Shown piece by piece: positions 40,015 to 46,850 of a DNA stretch of 64,000 nucleotides (position 1 is the stretch's first letter; each line of letters starts with the position of its first letter). Origin of the DNA: Ardenticatenaceae bacterium (lineage in GTDB: Bacteria > Chloroflexota > Anaerolineae > Promineifilales > Promineifilaceae); NCBI GenBank assembly GCA_020634245.1, contig JACKCC010000014.1, positions 124,001 through 188,000 on the forward strand. Direction: 5' to 3'. A program made the position numbers and the translations under genes. The notes beneath the pieces were generated by a model. It saw only the letters and a program-made list of their open reading frames with translations. It did no database searches and had not been told where the DNA came from.

Positions 40015-42375
40015 ATGAAATTCTGGAAAGAAAATTTGATGGTCAGATTGGTGGGCTACTTTCTGATCTTGTCTTTGGCGACAACCAGTATTGTTGCTGT
40101 TACGACTTATGTTCGTGCACGCCGCACGTTGACACAATCGGTTTTTGATCAGTTAACGGCCGTTGCCAAATTAAAAGAAAGAAATCTGGTTCGTTGGGTG
40201 GATACACAGCGCCAGGAAACCCTTTTGATTGCCCGCTTGTTGGAGTCAAAATCCCCTGTACTTTATCTTTTGCAGTTGGAGACAGAAGAATCGTTAGATT
40301 CACTTGATGCCTATCAATCTTCATTTGAAGAGTTAACCGCTTTCCTGAAAATTTTACATAAAGATGTACCTGCCTTTGCCGAGATAATTGTTTTGACCGG
40401 TACCGGCGGGAAAATCATTGCCTCCACTGAACCAACGCATCAAGGCGAATACCGCGTTTTAGACAGTTATTTTATCCAGGGTAGAGAAGATACTTTTATT
40501 CGCAAGGTCTACCCTTCGCCGATAACAGGCCGGCCGACGCTAACCATTTCGACGCCGCTGCAAGATGAAGACGGCACTGTTTGGGGGGTTCTTGCGGTTC
40601 ATCTGGATTTAGGGGAAATGGATGCCCTGGTAATGGAACAGATTGGAGCAGGCCAGACGAGCGAAACATATCTGGTTGATGCCTATAATGTATTCGTTTC
40701 TGGTGAACGGTTTGGCCGCGATGAGTATCCGCGCGGTGTTCATACAACAGGTATTGACACGGCCGTTCAGGGCATATCTGGAGCCAGTTTATATAAAAAC
40801 TATGCCGGTATTCCCGTTATTGGCGCGTATCGCTGGATCGACAAACTGGGAGTGGCGCTAATCACGGAGATGTACCAGGATGAAGCGTTTGCGGCGGCCG
40901 ACCGGCTGACATCAACGATTGCTCTGGTGAGTATCGCTTCGGCCATTGTTTTGACGGTGGGGGTGTATTTATTGGCCAAACAAATTGCCCAACCGATTCT
41001 GGCGATTACAGAAACGGCCGTACAAATTGCCCAGGGGGACCTTACCCAATCTGCGCCCGTCACCACCGAAGACGAAGTCGGCCTGCTGGCCCGCACCTTT
41101 AATCAGATGACCGGGCAGCTGCGTGAACTGTATGCTCAACAGGAAGAAAAAGTAGCAGAACTGCAACTGGCCGAAACAGCCCTGCGCGAAGCCCATGATG
41201 AGCTGGAAGAACGGGTTGAGGAGCGAACGGCCGAACTGACTCTGTTGAATCGAGCCAGCAACGCCCTCATCTCTACACTGGATCAAGATCAGGTGTTTAT
41301 TACCGTATTAGAGGAGCTGCGCCATTTGCTGGATGTGGTCGCCTGCTCGGTTTGGCTGGTAGAAGAGAAGACTGGCGACATTGTTTGTCACCAGAATTCT
41401 GGCCCGCAAGATGAAGATGTGCGCGGCTGGCGGCTGGCTAAAGGGGAAGGTATTATCGGCTGGGTGGTGGAAAACGGCCGTAGCCAGCTCATATCCGATG
41501 CCCTGACCGACCCCCGGCATTACACCAGACTCGACAAGGTTCTTGACCTGACCACCCGTTCACTCATCACAATTCCCTTGGTCGTACAGGGCCGAATCAT
41601 CGGCGCATTACAGGCACTGGATTCAGAACCAGACCGTTTCAATGCTTCCGATTTAGCCTTGATGGAGTCCTTGGCGGCAACGGCCGCATTCGCTATCGAA
41701 AATGCCCGCCTGTACAGCCTGGCCCGACATGACGCCGAACTCCGGTCCATCTTACTGCGCGAAGTAAACCACCGCGTCAAAAATAACCTGTCCGCCATCA
41801 TCGGCATCCTTTACGCCGAGCGCCGCCACACCGATTTACAGGATAAAATTGTCTACCAATCCATTATGCAAGACCTGATCAGCCGTGTTCAAGGATTGTC
41901 AACCGTCCATAATTTACTTTCCCAGGCCGAATGGACACCCATATCATTGGAAACCTTGATCAACCAGGTCATTCACGCCGCCTTGCGCGCTTTACCCTCC
42001 GACAAACAATTGCACATCGAAATCACGCCATCAGTCATTCGGGTTACGCCAGACCAAGCCAACTATTTGGCCCTGGTTATCAATGAACTTACCACCAATG
42101 CAATGAAATATACCTTGTCCCAACGTCATGGCGGGATTCTCAATGTTGATATCAGTTCCGAAAATTCATTCATTATCTTAAAATTTCGTGATGATGGCCC
42201 TGGTTATCCGGCAGATGTTTTACTCTCAGAAGAGCCGCGTTACAATGTAGGCTTATATTTGTTGCAGAATATTGTGCAGCACAGTTTAAATGGCAAATTA
42301 ATACTACAAAACGGTCCTAACGGTATTGGCGCAGCAGCTACCATCCAATTTGAAGCAGATACACAAGTGGGCTAA
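40015..42375 (+). CDS. Membrane histidine kinase: CACHE, HAMP, GAF, HisKA_2
   Basis: A 786-residue sensor. Membrane helices at about 10-32 and 297-320 enclose an outer double-CACHE-like region (FIRKVYPSPITGRPTLTIS, LAVHLDLGEMD). Then come HAMP (about 320-372; QIAQPILAITETAVQIAQGD), a Glu-rich coiled coil, GAF (about 428-575) and a HisKA_2 dimerisation region with phospho-acceptor His near 586 (REVNHRVKNNLSAIIGIL). The ATPase shows NELTTNAMKYT and FRDDGPGYP. HisKA_2 kinases resemble those that act on stand-alone output regulators. It follows the LivJ-like lipoprotein and precedes a receiver-kinase hybrid, giving a likely three-part pathway. Octamers occur at 40156, 40759, 41014 and 41474. Confidence 0.9.
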   Translation: MKFWKENLMVRLVGYFLILSLATTSIVAVTTYVRARRTLTQSVFDQLTAVAKLKERNLVRWVDTQRQETLLIARLLESKSPVLYLLQLETEESLDSLDAYQSSFEELTAFLKILHKDVPAFAEIIVLTGTGGKIIASTEPTHQGEYRVLDSYFIQGREDTFIRKVYPSPITGRPTLTISTPLQDEDGTVWGVLAVHLDLGEMDALVMEQIGAGQTSETYLVDAYNVFVSGERFGRDEYPRGVHTTGIDTAVQGISGASLYKNYAGIPVIGAYRWIDKLGVALITEMYQDEAFAAADRLTSTIALVSIASAIVLTVGVYLLAKQIAQPILAITETAVQIAQGDLTQSAPVTTEDEVGLLARTFNQMTGQLRELYAQQEEKVAELQLAETALREAHDELEERVEERTAELTLLNRASNALISTLDQDQVFITVLEELRHLLDVVACSVWLVEEKTGDIVCHQNSGPQDEDVRGWRLAKGEGIIGWVVENGRSQLISDALTDPRHYTRLDKVLDLTTRSLITIPLVVQGRIIGALQALDSEPDRFNASDLALMESLAATAAFAIENARLYSLARHDAELRSILLREVNHRVKNNLSAIIGILYAERRHTDLQDKIVYQSIMQDLISRVQGLSTVHNLLSQAEWTPISLETLINQVIHAALRALPSDKQLHIEITPSVIRVTPDQANYLALVINELTTNAMKYTLSQRHGGILNVDISSENSFIILKFRDDGPGYPADVLLSEEPRYNVGLYLLQNIVQHSLNGKLILQNGPNGIGAAATIQFEADTQVG

Positions 42376-42386
42376 CTGTACAACCT

Positions 42387-42433
42387 TGTCGAGGACTGAG
42401 CCTATCGAAGCTCGACTGCCTTCAGGCAACGTT
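42387..42433. repeat. TTGTCGAGGACTGAG-type dispersed repeat
   Basis: Located 12 bases after the kinase stop. The words TTGTCGAGGACTGAG, ATCGAAGCTCGAC and GCCTTCAGGCAACG are related to those at 643-682 and 44993-45047. Confidence 0.4.
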
Positions 42434-42490
42434 CTGTATAATCACCTAATGGGAACGCGATAATTGCTGCATTCATAGAAAGGTCGCACC

Positions 42491-43600
42491 ATGCATGTCC
42501 ATGAAGAGATTCAAATACTAATTGCTGAAGATGATTATCTGGTTGGCGAGATGATCCAGGGGATGCTGTCTGAACTTGGCTATGCTGTTGTCGGGTTAGC
42601 CATGTCGGGCGTACAGGCGCTGGAGTTGACCGCAGAACTGAAACCCGATGTTGTTATTATGGATATTCAAATGCCAGGTATGGATGGCGTTGCGGCGGCG
42701 CAGAAAATACAAGAATGTTGCCAAACTCCAGTAGTTATCCTTTCAGCTTACGAAACGCCAGAGTTGGTGCAAAAGGCCAGCAAGGCCGGTGTGAATGCCT
42801 ACCTGTTAAAACCCCCGGACAGTCGTGAGTTGGAACGGGCAATTACGCTGGCGATGGCACGGTTTGAGGATATGGTGGCGCTGCGCCGATTGAATGATGA
42901 TTTGCAGGCTTCCAATGCGGAACTGGACGCTTTTGCGCATACGGTGGCACATGATTTACAGAGTCCACTGGGGCTTATTTCCGGTTTTGGTGAAATGCTG
43001 CTGCTGAATTATGATGAATATCCACCCGAACAGCATAAAAATATTTTGTCCAAAATCACCCGAACGGCGCAAAAGATGAGCAATATTGTGAGTGAACTGC
43101 TGGTTTTGTCCAGCGTGCGCCAAATGGATGTGGAGTTTGAGACGCTGGATATGGTTCAGATTTTGGACGAAGCTCAGCAGCGGTTAGCTGAGGAGATTAA
43201 GTCTTCCCATGCGGAAATTATTTTGCCATTATCATGGCCGCAGGCTAGGGGATATGCGCCATGGATTGAGGAGGTCTGGTTTAACTATTTGAGTAATGGT
43301 ATTAAGTATGGGGGTACGCCGCCCCGGTTGGAGTTGGGGGTGACGGAACAGCCGGAGGGGGTTCTTTGTTTTTGGGTGCGGGATAATGGGTGCGGGTTAA
43401 CGGCCGTTGACCAAACCGAATTGTTCACCCCATTTACCAAGCTCAGCCAGGTGCGCGCCAAAGGACATGGCCTGGGATTGTCGATTGTTCGCCGCATTAT
43501 GGAACGGCTGGGTGGGACTGTAGGCGTCAACAGTGATATTGGGAAGGGCAGTACGTTTTGGTTTACGCTGTCATCGGTGTTAACAAATGAGATTGGTTGA
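42491..43600 (+). CDS. Response regulator-histidine kinase hybrid (receiver, HisKA, HATPase)
   Basis: A 369-residue cytoplasmic protein with AAAGG upstream of the ATG. The receiver domain (1-125) has the acidic pocket EDD near residue 14, phospho-acceptor Asp near 57 (VVIMDIQMPGMDG), and the Thr/Ser and Lys positions (VILSAYE, YLLKPPD). Then HisKA with H-box DAFAHTVAHDLQSPLGLIS (His near 154) and the ATPase region (NYLSNGIKYGG, RDNGCGL, GHGLGLSIVRRIMERLGG). Phosphoryl groups from the upstream kinase would regulate the second kinase, a bacteriophytochrome-like relay. Its last 14 bases overlap the next gene, so the two are coupled. Confidence 0.9.
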   Translation: MHVHEEIQILIAEDDYLVGEMIQGMLSELGYAVVGLAMSGVQALELTAELKPDVVIMDIQMPGMDGVAAAQKIQECCQTPVVILSAYETPELVQKASKAGVNAYLLKPPDSRELERAITLAMARFEDMVALRRLNDDLQASNAELDAFAHTVAHDLQSPLGLISGFGEMLLLNYDEYPPEQHKNILSKITRTAQKMSNIVSELLVLSSVRQMDVEFETLDMVQILDEAQQRLAEEIKSSHAEIILPLSWPQARGYAPWIEEVWFNYLSNGIKYGGTPPRLELGVTEQPEGVLCFWVRDNGCGLTAVDQTELFTPFTKLSQVRAKGHGLGLSIVRRIMERLGGTVGVNSDIGKGSTFWFTLSSVLTNEIG

Positions 43601-44972
43601 AATTCTGCTCCTGGTTAGCTGTTTGCTGCTGCTGGGCTGGCCTTTGCTGCGCCGAACTCATCCGCGCTGGCTGAATTGGTTGTCGATAGTGGTTATTTTG
43701 CTTCTTATCGATCACTTTATTTTGGAAGGCTACCGCTGGCAAATGGTTCCGGCTTACATCCTGGCTGTGGGTTTGGCTGTGTGGACATTGACTCGGCGCA
43801 AGCTGCCGGTTGTTGCTGGGATTGGCGGCATGATCTGGCTGTCTTTTGCCACGGCGCTGCCTGTGTTGCTGCCAGTTCCCCGCCCGCTGGCGCCGACCGG
43901 CCCGTATGCGGTGGGCACGGCCGTTTACTACCTCACCGATACCAACCGCAATGAAATCTACACCGACGACCCCAATGACAAACGGGAATTGATGGTCCAG
44001 GTCTGGTACCCGGCCCAGCCGCCCGAACCGGGAATCAAACCGGCCCTTTACCTGGAAGATATTGAAGTGGCTGGCCCGGCCATTGCCCAACGGCTGAACA
44101 TGCCTGCCTTCTTGCTGGATCATCTCAATCTGGCCTATTCACAATCGTTTACGGATGCAGAAATAGCGAATGAAGATACAGCTTATCCGGTCATCATCTT
44201 TTCGCACGGTCTCAACGGGTTTCGCAACCAGAACACGACCATGATTCAGGAATTGGCGAGTTATGGCTATGTGGTAGCGGCCATTGACCACACCTATGCC
44301 AATATTTTTACGGTATTTCCCGACGGCCGTGTCACGTTTTACGAGCCGCGCATTTTTTCCGATGATCCGGCAGAGCCGCCGCGCAATTCGCATACGCTGG
44401 TGGGTGTTTGGGCGCAGGATATAGCCTTTGTGCTGGATCAGATGGCGTTTTGGCAAGAGGAAGCGGGGAATCGGTTTAACGGCCGTCTCGATCTCAATCA
44501 TGTGGGCGTTTTTGGCCATTCCACTGGCGGCGGGGCGATGGCCGAATTCTGCCTGACCGACCCGCGCTGCCAGGCTGGATTAGGCCTCGATGCCTGGGTC
44601 GAACCGGTTTCCAATGCGGTGTTGAACGGCATGCCCGTTCCGTTAATGCTTATTCAAGCCGATCATTGGCAATCAGAATCGGACGACAACAATTCCCCGC
44701 GCGCCCGGGCCATTTACGAAGCAGGTCTGGCCGACAGCTACCTGCTCATTGTTGCTGGCGCTGCCCATTACGACTTCACCGATTTGCCCTTGTTTTCACC
44801 GCTGACGCCGCAGTTAGGTCTGTCCAGCGACATCCCCAGCAAACAGATGGCCACGATGCTGAATGAATATGCACTGGCTTTTTTTAACCAATATTTGAAG
44901 GGTGAGAAAAGCGACGTGCTGACCGGCAGTACAGTCGATTACCCGGAAATCACTTTCAACTATCACCCGTAA
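43587..44972 (+). CDS. Membrane-anchored PAF-acetylhydrolase-like alpha/beta hydrolase
   Basis: A 461-residue protein. The first 105 residues contain about four membrane helices (VEILLLVSCLLLLGWPLL, WLSIVVILLLIDHFIL). The outer catalytic domain resembles platelet-activating-factor acetylhydrolase/dienelactone hydrolase: PVIIFSHGLNGFRNQNT forms the oxyanion strand, GVFGHSTGGGAMAEF the nucleophile elbow (Gly-His-Ser-Thr-Gly), Asp in LGLDAWVEP and His in AGAAHYDFTD complete the triad. It likely cleaves short acyl esters or oxidised lipids at the membrane. Its start lies inside the end of the receiver-kinase gene. Confidence 0.86.
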   Translation: MRLVEILLLVSCLLLLGWPLLRRTHPRWLNWLSIVVILLLIDHFILEGYRWQMVPAYILAVGLAVWTLTRRKLPVVAGIGGMIWLSFATALPVLLPVPRPLAPTGPYAVGTAVYYLTDTNRNEIYTDDPNDKRELMVQVWYPAQPPEPGIKPALYLEDIEVAGPAIAQRLNMPAFLLDHLNLAYSQSFTDAEIANEDTAYPVIIFSHGLNGFRNQNTTMIQELASYGYVVAAIDHTYANIFTVFPDGRVTFYEPRIFSDDPAEPPRNSHTLVGVWAQDIAFVLDQMAFWQEEAGNRFNGRLDLNHVGVFGHSTGGGAMAEFCLTDPRCQAGLGLDAWVEPVSNAVLNGMPVPLMLIQADHWQSESDDNNSPRARAIYEAGLADSYLLIVAGAAHYDFTDLPLFSPLTPQLGLSSDIPSKQMATMLNEYALAFFNQYLKGEKSDVLTGSTVDYPEITFNYHP

Positions 44973-44992
44973 TTTGAGGTCGGTCGGTGGGC

Positions 44993-45047
44993 TTGTCGAA
45001 CCATTAATTGCCGAAGGCAACCAGGCTTCGGCAGGCTCACCCTTCGA
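44993..45047. repeat. GGCTTGTCGAACC-type dispersed repeat
   Basis: It lies between convergent gene ends. GCTTGTCGAACC, TTGCCGAAGGCAACC, GGCTTCGGCAGGCTCACCCTTCGA form overlapping small inverted repeats, related to the elements at 643-682 and 42387-42433. It may serve as a bidirectional terminator-like structure. Confidence 0.45.
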
Positions 45048-45062
45048 TGAAGATGTCAGGAA

Positions 45063-46178
45063 TCAGGCTTTTGTGGTTTTACCGGATCGAAACCGTCGCC
45101 AGATGGCAAAACGCCGGAGGGTCTGGCGTATTTCACGCAGCAGCCCGGTTTCCACGCTCAGCCAGGGGCGCTGATAGTTTTCCAGATAAGCTTCGGTCAT
45201 TTCGTACCCTGTCGTAAATAACTCATCATATTTGGCGTTGCCTGGTATCGGCCGTACGCTCAAATCCAGGGTGGAAACGCAGCAGTTACTGATGTTAATG
45301 GTGCGCGGTTGGTCGATGCGATTGTTGTAAAAGGCAACTTCTTGAGCATCGAACAGGGCCTCAAACATATGCCCGATGTAAGAGATGATGTTGTTAATCG
45401 GCGGCCGCCGATCGGGACATTCCTCCGGTGTGTAGAGGCGCAGTCCCAGGGTCTCCCAGTTTGTGCCGTGAATGAACAGCCGGTTGCCGGTGGCAAATCG
45501 CGGGTCATCGAAGATGTGGATGGGGTAGTTGTTAACGATGCCTCCGTCGGCATAGTAGTCGCCGCTGCCGAATTCACGGCCGTTAAATTGCAGTGCTTCG
45601 AAATAAAGGGGGATGGTCTGTGACATAAGCAGTGCATCGGCGACGGCCACGTCGGGTGTTTTGTCGGCGCAGAAGACGACCATCTCGTGGGTCGTGATGT
45701 TGGTAGCGATAACATGAAGATCACGGAATCCTCGATTGCGGAATTCAGCGAAGGTGGCACGGCCGTTACCATCGCAGTGGTCGGCAATAACCTCTTCTAT
45801 CCACTCACTGGCGTAATGATTATCATGCCAGCCAAATTTGCGGATGAGCCGGTTAATGGCATCCACGTTGCCCAACACTTTATTCCAACCCGGCTCTACT
45901 AATCGTCGTACAGCACTTAAAGATTCATCATTCCGGGTAACGGCCGTACCCGGTATCTTGGAGAAATCCAAACCGGCATAAATTGCCATCGACTCGGCCA
46001 TGTCCAAACGAAAGCTGATGACTGCCGCCAGCATCGCTCCGGCCGATGTGCCCGCGACACGCTCAATCTGGTTGAGAACGCCATGCTCTTCCAGTGCCAT
46101 CAACGCACCATGATAGGCATAGGTTTTGGTACCGCCGCCCTGAAAGGCGATGTTTTTGAAAGGGTATTTTTTGCTCAT
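45063..46178 (-). CDS. Patatin-like phospholipase
   Basis: The ATG at 46178 lies one base after the stop of the upstream YbaK gene and gives 371 residues (MSKKYPFKNIAFQGGGTKTY); an open extension upstream to 46310 merely overlaps that gene. The oxyanion loop is FQGGGTKTYAYHG, the nucleophile is in AGTSAGAML (Gly-x-Ser-x-Gly) and the Asp of the dyad in YYADGGIVNNYP (Asp-Gly-Gly). The protein is a soluble acyl hydrolase with a Ser-Asp dyad that probably removes acyl chains from membrane lipids. Patatins also occur as effectors of bacterial immune systems, but nothing adjacent supports that here. Octamers at 45576, 45759 and 45940. Confidence 0.88.
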   Translation of the reverse strand: MSKKYPFKNIAFQGGGTKTYAYHGALMALEEHGVLNQIERVAGTSAGAMLAAVISFRLDMAESMAIYAGLDFSKIPGTAVTRNDESLSAVRRLVEPGWNKVLGNVDAINRLIRKFGWHDNHYASEWIEEVIADHCDGNGRATFAEFRNRGFRDLHVIATNITTHEMVVFCADKTPDVAVADALLMSQTIPLYFEALQFNGREFGSGDYYADGGIVNNYPIHIFDDPRFATGNRLFIHGTNWETLGLRLYTPEECPDRRPPINNIISYIGHMFEALFDAQEVAFYNNRIDQPRTINISNCCVSTLDLSVRPIPGNAKYDELFTTGYEMTEAYLENYQRPWLSVETGLLREIRQTLRRFAIWRRFRSGKTTKA

Positions 46179-46179
46179 C

Positions 46180-46647
46180 TCATTCACTAAAGTCACCGGT
46201 TTCATCGCCGACGATTTGCCGGAGAACGGCCGTTTCCAACCGCATAAAGGCATCAATCTCACCGCCGCCGCCATAGACAACCGCCTGATCGTACACCGAC
46301 TGCTCGACAATCGTGCGCAGCTTTTCCTTGTGGCCGAAGGGCGGCACGGAACCGACGACGTAGCCGGTGATGGCCTGCACCTGTTCGGGATTGCCCGTTT
46401 TCAGCCGTCGCCGCGAGACGCCCACATAATCGGCCAGCCGCTTCCAGGCGATGCGCGCCAGCCCGCTGGCGATGACCAGCACCGGTTCGCCGTCGGCCAG
46501 AAATAGGACCGTCTTGATGATTTGCTCCGGCAGTACGCCCATCACTTCCGCCGCATCGGCCACCGTCAGTGTCACTTCTTCCAAATGGACAATCTCTGCT
46601 TCAATACCATTGTTGGCAATAAAATTTGCTAGATCAATTGAATTCAT
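46180..46647 (-). CDS. YbaK/EbsC-family protein (aminoacyl-tRNA editing domain), paralogue 2
   Basis: The ATG at 46647 (AAGGA upstream) gives 155 residues. The family pattern is complete: EQIIKTVLFLADGEPVLVI with the catalytic-type lysine, GVSRRRLKTGNPEQVQAITG, and the GSVPPFGHKEKL loop. It should deacylate mischarged tRNA in trans. It is coupled to the patatin gene by a one-base gap. It differs from the 13398 copy, which has Arg at the lysine position, and resembles the 62937 copy more. Confidence 0.9.
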   Translation of the reverse strand: MNSIDLANFIANNGIEAEIVHLEEVTLTVADAAEVMGVLPEQIIKTVLFLADGEPVLVIASGLARIAWKRLADYVGVSRRRLKTGNPEQVQAITGYVVGSVPPFGHKEKLRTIVEQSVYDQAVVYGGGGEIDAFMRLETAVLRQIVGDETGDFSE

Positions 46648-46780
46648 GATGCCCAATCCTTAAACTTGCAAAGTCTTTCAGTCCTTGCAAATTTTTGACA
46701 CTTTCCAGGCTATTCTACAGCTTGGCATCATAAATGAAAACTGGCTATAGGTGAAAGGGAAAAAACGTATTGACAGCCGT

Positions 46781-46843
46781 AGTGCCTGGCACCCCGTGAA
46801 CGGCTTTGGTTATTGAGACTACTTATATGGGGTGCCTGGCACT
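46781..46843 (-). terminator. Long inverted repeat AGTGCCTGGCACCCC at permease operon end
   Basis: AGTGCCTGGCACCCC (46781-46795) and GGGGTGCCTGGCACT (46829-46843) are perfect 15-bp complements; each arm is itself a near-palindrome (GTGCC-T-GGCAC). It lies 8 bases past the stop of the permease-peptidase fusion. There is no long T-tract, so it may act through structure or be a dispersed repeat. Confidence 0.55.
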
Positions 46844-46850
46844 ACTCGAT

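Noticed and set aside
45063..46178. Patatin plus neighbours as a CBASS-type immune operon
   Set aside because: No cyclic-nucleotide synthase or sensor gene is adjacent; the partner is a YbaK-family gene.
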